Shown one piece after another: positions 1-8,785 of a stretch of 64,000 bases of DNA. Below the pieces are notes generated by a model. The model ran no database searches, had not been told where the DNA came from, and saw only the letters and a list, made by a program, of their open reading frames with translations. This DNA comes from Nostoc sp. S4 (GTDB lineage: Bacteria; Cyanobacteriota; Cyanobacteriia; Cyanobacteriales; Nostocaceae). The stretch is taken from the NCBI GenBank assembly GCA_029379225.1, contig JAQYWR010000017.1, positions 1 through 64,000 of the forward strand. Reading direction: 5' to 3'. The position numbers and the translations under genes were made by a program. The stretch's first letter is position 1, and the number at the start of each line of letters is the position of its first letter.

Positions 1-74
1 TCTGTGATAAATCAGTCCTGGATCTTGTACCTCACTTAGTTGCAATCTGCTGTAACTGAAAGCAGCATTCAGTC

Positions 75-118
75 ATAAAAAAACGTGACTTATTTCCAGT
101 GGGGAGATAGGTCACGTT
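75..118 (-). terminator. Rho-independent terminator of rpiA
   Basis: The arms AACGTGAC (82-89) and GTCACGTT (111-118) form a stem that extends to about 11 bp with one G-U pair. Read on the minus strand it is followed at once by a run of seven T. It lies about 150 bases past the rpiA stop in the direction of rpiA transcription, so it most likely ends that transcript. Nothing else is recognised in the first 269 bases. Confidence 0.75.
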
Positions 119-269
119 AGTTTCGGTCAGAGTTGCTTATCTGTTTCTATTCTCCATCTCCATTTTCATAAATTGTGAGAGTGAATGAGAGTAGTTTTTC
201 TAATTAGCAACACATCCGTAATTTTAGATTTTAAATACCTTTGAATCTCAAATCCAAAATCTCAAATTT

Positions 270-986
270 TTACAGTTCCCGTACTAATGGCTGACCATCT
301 TTTACTTCACCAATTAATACTAAATCGACGCAGTTAACGAAAATACCATTTTCCAGAACGCCAGGAATATTATTCAACGTCTTTTCTAAGTTGACTGGAT
401 CTTCAATAGAGTCAAATCTGACATCTAAGACAAAATTTCCTTGGTCAGTGATTACCGGGCCAGCTTTTTTGACACCCATGCGGAGTTCTGGTTTGCCACC
501 GAGTTTTTTAATGGCATTGGTGACAGGAGTAATTGCCATTGGAATCACTTCCACGGGTACAGCGAAACTAGAACCCAAACGGTCTACTAACTTACCACTA
601 TCTACCACGACAATAAACTGTTCTGCTAGGTAATCTACAACTTTTTCGCGGGTATGTGCTGCACCACCGCCTTTAATCAAATTCTTTTGGGGATCGACTT
701 CATCGGCCCCATCAATGGCAATATCAATGTGGTCAATAGCGTCCAAGGTGGCCAGAGGAACACCATACTCCTTCGCCAGCACTTCTGACTGAAACGAGGT
801 AGGTATACCAATGATATCTTTAAGTTCGCCAGACTTGAGGCGATCGCCCAAAAACTGAATTGTGTATGCTGTAGTTGACCCCGTACCCAACCCCACAATT
901 GAACCCGACTTTACTAAGGCGGCGGCGGCTTTGCCAACTTCTTGCTTCATCAACTTTACGGGATCTGCTGCTGCGCTCATTCCCAA
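270..986 (-). CDS. rpiA: Ribose-5-phosphate isomerase A
   Basis: Interconverts ribose 5-phosphate and ribulose 5-phosphate in the pentose phosphate and Calvin cycles, in the cytoplasm. The 238 residues match the family length. Visible signatures are GLGTGST (32-38, phosphate loop), DGADE (92-96) and [11 protein letters not shown] (105-115), which carries the lysine and the glutamate equivalent to the catalytic Glu of E. coli RpiA. Met3 is an alternative start within the same leader. It is transcribed alone, toward the window edge, and ends before a strong hairpin plus T-run. Family assignment is secure. Confidence 0.97.
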   Translation of the reverse strand: MGMSAAADPVKLMKQEVGKAAAALVKSGSIVGLGTGSTTAYTIQFLGDRLKSGELKDIIGIPTSFQSEVLAKEYGVPLATLDAIDHIDIAIDGADEVDPQKNLIKGGGAAHTREKVVDYLAEQFIVVVDSGKLVDRLGSSFAVPVEVIPMAITPVTNAIKKLGGKPELRMGVKKAGPVITDQGNFVLDVRFDSIEDPVNLEKTLNNIPGVLENGIFVNCVDLVLIGEVKDGQPLVREL

Positions 987-1147
987 AACTCCTGAAAAAC
1001 TGACTATAGTCCATAGTAGTGGTCAGATAACACCAAAAGATAAAAGCTAAAAAAAACAAGTTTTTGCTGATTTTTACTTGTTTAATTAGAGACTTCCAAA
1101 AAATAAAACATTCTAGTATCCGGAACAAAGGAAATAACAATGTATTT

Positions 1148-1169
1148 TTTAGTATATTAATATACTAAA
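1148..1169. promoter_or_regulatory. 22-bp perfect palindrome abutting a start codon
   Basis: The half-site TTTAGTATATT is followed directly by its exact reverse complement, with no spacer. The palindrome ends 3 bases before the ATG of the small membrane protein at 1173, so it covers the place where a ribosome binding site would sit. A dimeric repressor site or a translation-blocking hairpin are both possible. It has no T-run and sits before a gene, so it is not read as a terminator. The regulator is unknown. Confidence 0.5.
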
Positions 1170-1172
1170 TTT

Positions 1173-1640
1173 ATGAAAATAACCCAATACACTGATCCTA
1201 CTTTTGAGCAATTTTTTGCTAACATTGCCCCGGAAGTAGCTAATACCTTCACGGTGGAGCAATTAGAAGCCATAAAAAGGAGTTTTGGCTCTCGTGGTTG
1301 GACTCGTCATCCTTTAGACATAAGAGTTTCAGTGCCAATTCCCGGATTAAGATTTTATGTGGTGTTGCTAGCAGGTTTAGAACGTCGCTCTAAACAGCGT
1401 TTACGCTATGAAAAAGGTTTATATCCTTTTTGGACTCCTGTCAATATCCTGTTTATCATAGGATTTCTAATAATTATATCGACTTGTAGCTACACTATAT
1501 TTTCTTCGCTTACTCCCATATTTTCCTCGTATTACCCTACTTCAATTCCTTGGATTTACGATAAATCAGAATGCGAACACACTAGTAGAATCTGGCATGA
1601 TGGGAAGTGCTGGGATTCTGAACACAGTCCTAATTTTTAA
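1173..1640 (+). CDS. Small single-pass membrane protein, unknown function
   Basis: 155 residues. The N-terminal part (about 10-80) is soluble and charged, with a segment around GWTRHPLDIRVSVPIPGL followed by a basic stretch (ERRSKQRLR). One strong membrane segment lies at about 90-115 (NILFIIGFLIIISTC). The tail after it contains two Cys-Trp type positions in the motif CEH...W...GKCWD..HSP near the C-terminus, probably outside the membrane, where the cysteines could pair. I cannot name the family. The gene stands alone between rpiA (divergent) and the SLH gene, with a 22-bp palindrome against its start. Confidence 0.7.
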   Translation: MKITQYTDPTFEQFFANIAPEVANTFTVEQLEAIKRSFGSRGWTRHPLDIRVSVPIPGLRFYVVLLAGLERRSKQRLRYEKGLYPFWTPVNILFIIGFLIIISTCSYTIFSSLTPIFSSYYPTSIPWIYDKSECEHTSRIWHDGKCWDSEHSPNF

Positions 1641-1919
1641 AATTTATTACTGTCTAAAAGCAGACAAAACCCTACTCAATTGAGCTTTCTAAGGTGTGCG
1701 TGGGAAGTTGGAAGTTCAGTCGATCTATTTTTCTAACATAACAACTTTTGAGATGGCAGTGCCACGCCGTCAATCTCGCGGCTTCTAGCTGGGTAGAGCA
1801 TCAAAGCCATACCTAGATACGCAACATTACCCAATTTAAATTCGTCACTAACTGAGACTAAATTTTGCGTTAACTTCAATAACGTAGTTTTTTTCACATT
1901 ATCGCTAAAAGTCGTTATT

Positions 1920-2600
1920 ATGATGCGTCACCTTTCAATTACTTTATCTTTATTAGCACTACTACAATTGCCAGCCATTGCTCAGGCTCAAGTGTCACAA
2001 CCGACTTCCGGAACACCATCTGATTCTATTCAACAGGTAGTTGCTGTCAAATGGATGACAAATTTTTCCGATGGAAATTTTTATCCAGAAAGGTTAGTGA
2101 GTAGAGCAGAATTAGCCTCAATTATGGTCAAGGCATTTCGCTTAGATAAAAGACAAGCTGTTAGCAAAGAAAATTTAGTGATTCCAGATGTTCCTGCGTC
2201 TTATTGGGCATTTAATGATATACAAACGGTGTTAAAAACTGACATCATGAAAGGTTATCGAGGTAATCAATTTTTCCCTAATCAAAGAGTGACTAGAGCA
2301 GAAGCTTTTGCAATTTTCGCTCAGGCTTATGGTGTATTTCAGTTTTCCGATGATAGTGTTGATGAAATTCTCGCAGTATATCCAGATGAAAAGTCTATCC
2401 CATCTTGGGCGAGAAAAGCGATCGCCACAGTAGTAAGTGAAGGATTTCTAAATACAGACGCTCAAAATAATATTTCCCCATTAAAACCTGTCACCCGTGG
2501 GGATATGGCTGATGTATTGAGTAAATACTTGCAACGCCAAAAACAACAACCCGAAACACCAGACGTTCCGATTATTCCAAATAGCCCACAATCTCCTTAG
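1920..2600 (+). CDS. Secreted SLH-domain protein
   Basis: 226 residues with a signal peptide (about 1-23, cleavage after AIAQA). Three S-layer homology-like units follow: about 40-75 (FSDGNFYPERLVSRAELA), 88-137 (VPDVPASYWAFNDI...FPNQRVTRAEAF) and 150-200 (YPDEKSIPSWARKAI...PVTRGDMA). SLH domains bind pyruvylated secondary wall polymer or peptidoglycan. The protein has little besides SLH units and a short Pro/Gln tail, so it is probably periplasmic. The start may be either of the tandem ATGs at 1920 and 1923. It converges with the next gene, whose stop lies 12 bases away. Confidence 0.85.
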   Translation: MMRHLSITLSLLALLQLPAIAQAQVSQPTSGTPSDSIQQVVAVKWMTNFSDGNFYPERLVSRAELASIMVKAFRLDKRQAVSKENLVIPDVPASYWAFNDIQTVLKTDIMKGYRGNQFFPNQRVTRAEAFAIFAQAYGVFQFSDDSVDEILAVYPDEKSIPSWARKAIATVVSEGFLNTDAQNNISPLKPVTRGDMADVLSKYLQRQKQQPETPDVPIIPNSPQSP

Positions 2601-2612
2601 CTGAATTTTATA

Positions 2613-3920
2613 TCACCTTTGATTCTGACCTCTATATTTGTCTAATATCTGGCGCATATATGCCGCAGTAGACTGCGTTGATTGGGTTGACTGCTGCAAA
2701 CCATAATTTCCATAATTAGACTGTGGTACTTGGGTTGGCTGCTGCAAACTATAATTTCCATAATTAGACTGTGGTACTTGGGTTGGCTGCTGCAAGCCAT
2801 AATTTCCATAATTAGACTGCGTTGATTGAGTTGGCTGCTGCAAGCCATAATTCCCATAATTAGACTGTGGTACTTGGGTTGGCTGCTGCAAGCCATAATT
2901 CCCATAAGTAGACTGTGGTACTTGGGTTGGCTGCTGCAAACCATAATTCCCATATCCCGTAGGATTTGTGGGCGCAACAACACCTTGGTTCGGACTCTGG
3001 CTAGAGTAAGGTGCAGTATTATTAGTGGGTGCAACAGAGTTGAGTGGGGGTGTTACTGGTGCTTGCGCGCTATTTAAATTACTATAGGGATTTGGCTGTA
3101 AGTTTGTACCCGTTGACGTGTTACCTGTCCCAGAATTTACCCCATCAGTTGGTAGAGAATTTTGAGTGGGTAAACTGTTCATTGATGGCGTTAACCTTGT
3201 TCCTGTGTCAGAGACACGTCCTGAAGTATTTGACCCAGTAGCATTAATCCCATTCGAGTTAGACTTCTGGTTTGTTGAATCGTTGAGTGCTGCTTGCAAA
3301 GGATTAATGGAGACAGAATTTTGATTATTATTGGTTTGATTAGTTAATCCAATTCCTAGACTAGAAGATGTTTGTTGCCCTTCTGTTTCAGACGCCCCAT
3401 TTAAAGACTTCAGACCAAGAAACTGGCTATTACTATCAACCGTTCCAGAACGCAATAAATTTTCTGTTTGGGTGATAAAGGGATTTTTCAGGATTGGGGG
3501 AGGTTCGGAATTAACTACTCCTGAATCAGGTTTTAATTTGCTATCACTAACAGACTTTTGTTTATTAAGTAAATCGTCTAATAAGCCTTTGCTTTTTTTT
3601 TCGTCAGTCTTTTCCTTGGGTGAATTCGCGGTTGTTGAGAGAGTTGCTCGATCAAAGTCATTAAATAAAACTGGCAAGTTATCAATATCGGCTGCAATAG
3701 CTTTGTCTTCTTCTGACAACGAGGAGTCAGTAGGCTTTTGTGAGGCGACTTGATTTTTTTGCTTGTAAACGAAAATATCTGGATTTGACCAGTATTCCCA
3801 AGTTACTAACCCGACTCCAGATAAAAAAATTGCAGTTACCCAAAAACCAGGTCGCCTGAGATTCCATAACCTGGCTCTGAGGTAGCGTAAGTAGGCGGGA
3901 GGATAATGACGATGTCGCAT
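2613..3920 (-). CDS. Membrane-anchored Ser/Asn/Gln-rich repeat protein
   Basis: 435 residues, function not recognised. A basic N-terminus (RHRHYPPAYLRYLRARLW) precedes one membrane segment at about 28-46. The rest is a long low-complexity region rich in S, N, T, Q and P, ending in six tandem 16-residue repeats of the type YGNYGLQQPTQVPQS and a short conserved-looking tail (AAYMRQILDKYRGQ). The charge pattern suggests a cytoplasmic N-terminus with the disordered region outside. Repeats are encoded by 48-bp DNA units. It converges on the SLH gene. Confidence 0.75.
   Translation of the reverse strand: MRHRHYPPAYLRYLRARLWNLRRPGFWVTAIFLSGVGLVTWEYWSNPDIFVYKQKNQVASQKPTDSSLSEEDKAIAADIDNLPVLFNDFDRATLSTTANSPKEKTDEKKSKGLLDDLLNKQKSVSDSKLKPDSGVVNSEPPPILKNPFITQTENLLRSGTVDSNSQFLGLKSLNGASETEGQQTSSSLGIGLTNQTNNNQNSVSINPLQAALNDSTNQKSNSNGINATGSNTSGRVSDTGTRLTPSMNSLPTQNSLPTDGVNSGTGNTSTGTNLQPNPYSNLNSAQAPVTPPLNSVAPTNNTAPYSSQSPNQGVVAPTNPTGYGNYGLQQPTQVPQSTYGNYGLQQPTQVPQSNYGNYGLQQPTQSTQSNYGNYGLQQPTQVPQSNYGNYSLQQPTQVPQSNYGNYGLQQSTQSTQSTAAYMRQILDKYRGQNQR
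2671..2958 (-). repeat. Six 48-bp in-frame tandem repeats
   Basis: Six units of exactly 48 bases, boundaries at 2671, 2719, 2767, 2815, 2863 and 2911, each starting GACTG(T/C)G on the plus strand. They encode 16 residues each (YGNYGLQQPTQ plus VPQS or STQS). Two variants (VPQ and STQ) are interspersed, which points to expansion by unit duplication. Confidence 0.95.
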
Positions 3921-4698
3921 GGGTTTAGTAATTAATTATCTACTCAAAATCGGTAAAACTTGACAAAAGCAGCGTTGCTGTTTGATAGTTTTGCTTTTTT
4001 CAACAGCAAATATTTTCAAGGAAGTTAGATGGTGATTTCATCCTAACAACTCAAGAAGTTATTAGTCATTAGCAATTGATACTTAGTAGTAAAAAATTTA
4101 CCTTTTAACTCTATGTTCTCGGCGTCCACTCAGTTTTGTTCATCCTTGGTGTTAGTATGCGATTGGGGACTAATAAGCGCTGTGCAAAAGTCACGCATTC
4201 ACGCATTCAAAACAATTGTATTTTCAGCTTTTGCGCTATTTTGTAGACACGAAGTGGTTTTTGCAGGGTATGTGGTCTGTTTATTTCCATGCCCACTGTA
4301 CTAGAAACTGGGAATTGAGCAAACAGGGCAGACAGGGAGTGTAAAAGGGATACCAAGGGTGGAAGGGGTGGGAGGCTTTTATAATCTTCCCACACTACCC
4401 ATCCCCTGATTTTTGATCTCCCCAGACTCCATACCCGGATTTCTCACAAGAGTGTGGGGAGAAACAGGAGGTGTGGGGAGTGTGGGGGGAAACAGGAGGT
4501 GTGGGAAGTGTGGGGAGTGTGGGGGAAAGATTTCTTCCCCATCTTCCCCATCTTCCCCATCCTCCCACACTCCTTGGATTTCTCACAAGTGAGAAATCCA
4601 GGCGTAGTCCCTAGTCCCTAATGCCCACTCCCCTCACCATGAAACAAAAATTTTGAGCAATACTGGTACAAGAACGAATATTTAGATAAAATCCCAAA
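3921..4698. repeat. Intergenic region with G-rich simple repeats
   Basis: About 780 bases with no credible gene. From about 4440 to 4590 the sequence is built from GTGTGGGGA-like and CTTCCCCAT-like words. At 4521-4540 there is a palindromic core GGGGAAAGATTTCTTCCCC. The same core recurs at about 6247-6267 and, inverted, near 19714-19735. The bases before pepA (4660-4698) are AT-rich and may hold its promoter, but no hexamers are convincing. Confidence 0.7.
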
Positions 4699-6180
4699 AT
4701 GACAATTCAACCTAGTAATACGCCTTTGCTAGAGTGGGCGGGCGATAGTTTGGCAATTGGATTATTTGAAGATGCAGTAGAGTTAACCGGAGAACTGGCA
4801 ACTTTAGATCAAAAGTTTTCCGGAGTCTTGAAAGAACTGATTGCTGAAGAGGAATTTAAGGGTAAAGCTAACAGCACCATCTTCACGCGTGTGGGCACTG
4901 GTAGCGGAGTTCGGAAAGTTATTCTAGTAGGTTTAGGAAAACTAGAAGCACTAAAACTAGATACTCTGCGACGCGCTGCGGCTGCGGTAGCCAGGGTAGC
5001 CAAAAAGCAGAAAAGCAAGATTGTCGGTTTTAGTTTTCCAACGTGGAATAACGATACAGCCGCAAGTGCCCAAGCGATCGCTGAAGGTGTAGAATTAGCA
5101 CTTTACCAAGATATTCGCTTTAAATCGGAACCAGAAGATAAAGGGTCACAAATAGAAACCGTAGAATTACTAGGTTTTGGTGGACAAGAAGCAGCCATCA
5201 ACCGCGCCAAGCAAATCGTTTCTGGGGTAATATTAGCACGCCAGTTAGTAGCAGCCCCAGCCAATGCGGTAACGCCAATTACTTTAGCAGAAACTGCTCA
5301 AGCGATCGCCACAGAACACGGTTTACAGCTGCAAATTCTCGAACGAGAAGACTGTGAAAGGTTGGGCATGGGTGCTTTTTTGGGAGTAGCCCAAGCATCT
5401 GATTTGCCACCAAAATTTATTCATCTAACTTACAAGCCAGAAGGTACACCCAGAAAGAAACTGGCAATTATTGGCAAAGGTTTAACCTTCGACTCTGGTG
5501 GACTTAATATTAAAGGTGCTGGTAGTGGCATTGAAACTATGAAAATTGATATGGGCGGTGCGGCTGCAACCTTGGGTGCGGCAAAAGCGATCGCTCAAAT
5601 TATGCCAGATTCGGAAGTTCACTTTATCTCAGCGGCGACTGAAAACATGATTAGCGGTCACGCCATGCGCCCAGGAGACATCCTCACGGCATCAAACGGC
5701 AAAACAATCGAAGTCAACAACACCGATGCTGAAGGACGTTTGACCTTAGCAGATGCCTTAGTGTATGCCGACAAATTAGGATTAGATGCGATCGTTGATT
5801 TAGCCACCCTCACAGGTGCCAACGTCATTGCCTTGGGTGAGGATATTGCTGGATTATATACTCCCGATGATGCAGTAGCTTCCCAATTGGAAAAAGCAGC
5901 CCAAGCATCAGGGGAAAAAATTTGGCGGATGCCAATGGAACAAAAATATTTTGAAGGGTTGAAATCTGGCATTGCCGACATGAAAAACACCGGACCGCGT
6001 CCTGGTGGTTCGATTACTGCCGCTCTTTTCCTCAAAGAATTCGTCAAAGAAACTCCTTGGGCGCACTTAGATATAGCCGGGCCAGTGTGGACAGAAAAAG
6101 AAAACGGCTACAACGGCGCTGGGGCAACTGGCTACGGTGTTAGAACGCTAGTTGACTGGGTATTGGCAGCTGAAGACTAG
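4699..6180 (+). CDS. pepA: Leucyl aminopeptidase (M17)
   Basis: Cytosolic di-metal aminopeptidase that releases N-terminal residues from peptides, usually as a hexamer. The 493 residues fit the family. Metal and active-site motifs are visible: [14 protein letters not shown] at about 259-272 (Lys and Asp ligands) and the family signature [14 protein letters not shown] at about 340-353 (Asp and Glu ligands). The N-terminal third is the usual less conserved domain. It is flanked on both sides by G-rich repeat tracts and appears to be a single gene. Confidence 0.96.
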   Translation: MTIQPSNTPLLEWAGDSLAIGLFEDAVELTGELATLDQKFSGVLKELIAEEEFKGKANSTIFTRVGTGSGVRKVILVGLGKLEALKLDTLRRAAAAVARVAKKQKSKIVGFSFPTWNNDTAASAQAIAEGVELALYQDIRFKSEPEDKGSQIETVELLGFGGQEAAINRAKQIVSGVILARQLVAAPANAVTPITLAETAQAIATEHGLQLQILEREDCERLGMGAFLGVAQASDLPPKFIHLTYKPEGTPRKKLAIIGKGLTFDSGGLNIKGAGSGIETMKIDMGGAAATLGAAKAIAQIMPDSEVHFISAATENMISGHAMRPGDILTASNGKTIEVNNTDAEGRLTLADALVYADKLGLDAIVDLATLTGANVIALGEDIAGLYTPDDAVASQLEKAAQASGEKIWRMPMEQKYFEGLKSGIADMKNTGPRPGGSITAALFLKEFVKETPWAHLDIAGPVWTEKENGYNGAGATGYGVRTLVDWVLAAED

Positions 6181-6340
6181 GGACTGGGGAGATGGGGAGA
6201 TGAAGAGATGGGGGGATAGGAAAGTGTGGGGAGTGTGGGGAGAGAGGGGGGGAAAGATTTCTTCCCCATCCTCCTACACCTCCCACACCTCCCACACCTC
6301 CTCTTTCCCTTGCCTTTTCCCCAATCCCCACTCCCCAACA
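6181..6340. repeat. G-rich intergenic repeat, second copy
   Basis: Directly after the pepA stop, GGGGAGATGGGGAGATGAAG-like words lead into the core GGGGAAAGATTTCTTCCCC (about 6247-6267), then CCTCCCACACCT-type repeats. Same architecture as the tract upstream of pepA. The arms can pair, so it could act as a terminator between pepA and plsX, but there is no clean T-run. Confidence 0.7.
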
Positions 6341-6471
6341 ATTCGTGCTATCTTGAGCTAGCCACTAAAAATGTTGCAATATTAACAAAAGTAATTTGGC
6401 TATCTTGAAAGTTAAGCTTTTTGGGCAAAGCCATCTGGTAAAATTTGTAAGGTTTCTAGAAGCTCTAAGCA

Positions 6472-7494
6472 ATGGGATCGACTCGTGTACGGATCGCAAT
6501 TGACGCAATGGGAGGGGATCACGCACCCGCTGAAATTGTTGCTGGCGCATTGCGAGCAAGGGAAGAATTGGGTGTAGATGTATTATTGGTTGGTGATCCC
6601 CAACAAATTGAAGCTGCCTTACCGCCAAAAACAAATTTAGGGCAGGTGGAGATCGTAACTGCACAAGAAGCGATCGCAATGGATGAGGAGCCTTTAAACG
6701 CAGTTAGACGCAAACGGAACGCTTCTATCAATGTGGCGATGGATTTGGTCAAGCAGCAACAGGCAGATGCAGTATTTTCAGCAGGTCACTCTGGTGCAGC
6801 TATGGCCTCAGCTTTGCTCCGCTTAGGAAGATTGCCAGGAGTTGACCGCCCAGCAATCGGGACTGTTTTTCCCACTATCGTAGCTGGTAAGCCAGTGTTG
6901 GTACTTGATGTCGGCGCAAACGTAGATTGCCGTCCGAAGTTTTTAGAGCAGTTTGCTGTCATGGGGTCAGCTTACAGTCAGTATGTCTTGGGTACAACTG
7001 AACCGAAGGTAGGTTTGTTAAATATCGGTGAAGAAGACTCTAAGGGCAATGATGCAGCTGTGCGTGCCCATCAACTGCTGCGGGAAAATTCCCAAATCAA
7101 TTTTATTGGCAATGCCGAAGGGCGTGATGTGCTTTCGGGTGATTTTGATGTAATTGTCTGTGATGGCTTCGTTGGCAATGTCTTATTGAAATTTGCCGAA
7201 GCAGTCGGAGAAGTAATTCTGCAAATCTTACGCGAAGAATTACCCCAAGGCTTACACGGTCAGATCGGCTCGGCACTCTTAAAACCCAACTTAAAGCGGA
7301 TCAAGCAGCGGATGGATCACGCAGAACACGGTGGAGCCTTGCTCTTAGGCGTGGCCGGAGTTTGTTTGATTGGTCACGGAAGCTCACAAGCACCTTCAAT
7401 TTTTAATGCAATTCGCATGGCAAAAGAAGCTGTTGACAACCAGGTACTGCAACGAATTCAGTCCCAATATATCTTAGAGCGCGAGAGCGGTTAG
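6472..7494 (+). CDS. plsX: Phosphate acyltransferase PlsX
   Basis: Makes acyl-phosphate from acyl-ACP and phosphate, the donor for the first acylation of glycerol 3-phosphate. The 340 residues match the family. The N-terminus RIAIDAMGGDHAP and the C-terminal EHGGALLLGVAGVCLIGHG block are characteristic. It heads a co-directional lipid group plsX-fabH-fabD. The gaps of about 200 and 90 bases are filled with heptamer repeats rather than promoters I can recognise. Confidence 0.96.
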   Translation: MGSTRVRIAIDAMGGDHAPAEIVAGALRAREELGVDVLLVGDPQQIEAALPPKTNLGQVEIVTAQEAIAMDEEPLNAVRRKRNASINVAMDLVKQQQADAVFSAGHSGAAMASALLRLGRLPGVDRPAIGTVFPTIVAGKPVLVLDVGANVDCRPKFLEQFAVMGSAYSQYVLGTTEPKVGLLNIGEEDSKGNDAAVRAHQLLRENSQINFIGNAEGRDVLSGDFDVIVCDGFVGNVLLKFAEAVGEVILQILREELPQGLHGQIGSALLKPNLKRIKQRMDHAEHGGALLLGVAGVCLIGHGSSQAPSIFNAIRMAKEAVDNQVLQRIQSQYILERESG

Positions 7495-7690
7495 TTATTG
7501 GTCATTGGTCGTTGGTCATTGGTCATCGATCGTTAGTCATTTGCAAATGTACAAAGCGCAAAGTCAGGACTCGACGGCTTGGAGCAGGCTGAACTTTGCA
7601 GGAGAGGACAAATGACAGATGACAAAGAACAAATGACAAAAGACAAAGGACAACTGACAAGGGACAAAAGACAAAAAGCTGATAGCTTGG
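7495..7690. repeat. Heptanucleotide repeat tract between plsX and fabH
   Basis: Degenerate 7-base units: GGTCATT/GGTCGTT words at 7500-7540, then TGACAAA-type words (ACAAATGACAGATGACAAAG) at about 7608-7675. This resembles the short tandemly repeated sequences of heterocystous cyanobacteria. An open frame antisense to this tract is judged not coding. Confidence 0.7.
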
Positions 7691-7700
7691 GAGATTAGGT

Positions 7701-8693
7701 GTGCATAATTTAGGCATAGCAATTACGGGAAGTGGCTCAGCAGTACCAGCAACTTCCCTACACAACCAGAGATTGACCGAACTGGTTGAAACATCAGATG
7801 ATTGGATCGCCACAAGAACGGGAATTTGTCAACGGCGATTAGCACTACCATCTGAGTCATTGAGCGTACTCGCTACAGCCGCCAGCAATCAGGCGATCGC
7901 ATCTGCGGGAATTAAACCAGAAGACTTAGATCTGATTTTGCTGGCAACTTCTACCCCTGACGATTTGTTTGGTAGTGCTTGTCAAGTACAGGCTAAATTG
8001 GGAGCAATCAAAGCAGTAGCTTTTGACTTGACAGCAGCTTGCTCCGGCTTTGTGTTTGGACTGGTCACAGCAGCCCAATACATCAGAGCAGGTGTCTATC
8101 AAAATGTACTGTTGATAGGAGCAGATATCCTCTCTCGCTGGGTAGATTGGCAAGACCGACGCACTTGTGTGTTGTTCGGCGATGGTGCAGGAGCAGTAGT
8201 ATTGCAGGCATCCAAAAGCGATCGCTTATTGGGATTTGCGCTTAAAAGTGATGGTACTCAAAACCATTACCTTAATCTTGGCTATACAGGCTCATCTCAG
8301 GAACTACTTTCTGGTATAAATGTCACTAAAGGCGCTTACCAACCGATTACTATGAACGGCAAAGAAGTATACCGCTTCGCCGTCCAAAAAGTGCCAGAAA
8401 TTATTGACAAAGCCTTGTTTCAAGCCAACCTCACTGTTGACCAAATAGATTGGCTACTGTTACATCAAGCCAATCAACGGATTCTTGACGCCGTTGCCCA
8501 ACGCCTAAATATCCCAGAAGATAAAGTTATTAGTAATCTCGCCCAGTATGGCAATACCTCTGCTGCTTCGATTCCCCTAGCTTTAGATGAAGCAGTGCGC
8601 CAAGGCAAAATCAAACCCAATCATATCGTTGCTACATCCGGCTTTGGTGCCGGTCTTACATGGGGCGCAGCAATTTTTCAATGGGGTAGATAA
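7701..8693 (+). CDS. fabH: 3-oxoacyl-ACP synthase III (KAS III)
   Basis: Condenses acetyl-CoA with malonyl-ACP to start type II fatty acid synthesis. 330 residues. The Cys-His-Asn triad is visible: Cys in TAACSGF (about 113), His in LLHQANQR (about 255) and Asn in QYGNTSAAS (about 284). The start is GTG at 7701, preceded by GGGAG about 10 bases upstream; the protein then begins with the expected core strand (LGIAITGSGSAVP). Confidence 0.96.
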   Translation: MHNLGIAITGSGSAVPATSLHNQRLTELVETSDDWIATRTGICQRRLALPSESLSVLATAASNQAIASAGIKPEDLDLILLATSTPDDLFGSACQVQAKLGAIKAVAFDLTAACSGFVFGLVTAAQYIRAGVYQNVLLIGADILSRWVDWQDRRTCVLFGDGAGAVVLQASKSDRLLGFALKSDGTQNHYLNLGYTGSSQELLSGINVTKGAYQPITMNGKEVYRFAVQKVPEIIDKALFQANLTVDQIDWLLLHQANQRILDAVAQRLNIPEDKVISNLAQYGNTSAASIPLALDEAVRQGKIKPNHIVATSGFGAGLTWGAAIFQWGR

Positions 8694-8785
8694 ATATTTT
8701 GTCATTAGTCATTAGTCTTTTATCCTTTGTTGACCAATGACCAATGACCAATGACCAATGACCAATGACCACTGACTAACGATCA
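8694..8785 (+). repeat. Heptamer repeat tract leading into the fabD start
   Basis: Five perfect TGACCAA units (8731-8765) are followed by variants TGACCAC, TGACTAA and GATCAATGAC. The ATG of fabD at 8786 belongs to the last degenerate unit (CAATGACTAA). No Shine-Dalgarno-like sequence is seen in the leader. Confidence 0.85.

Noticed and set aside
820..1140. 106-codon minus-strand frame upstream of rpiA
   Set aside because: It overlaps rpiA in another frame, and the upstream part is AT-rich leader sequence.
4113..4304. 63-codon frame between the repeat protein and pepA
   Set aside because: No ribosome site, no recognisable motif, and it runs into a repeat tract; judged a chance frame.
7523..7813. 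96-codon minus-strand frame antisense to the fabH start
   Set aside because: The body is translated heptamer repeat (FVLCHLSFVL type), and it overlaps the well-supported fabH start.
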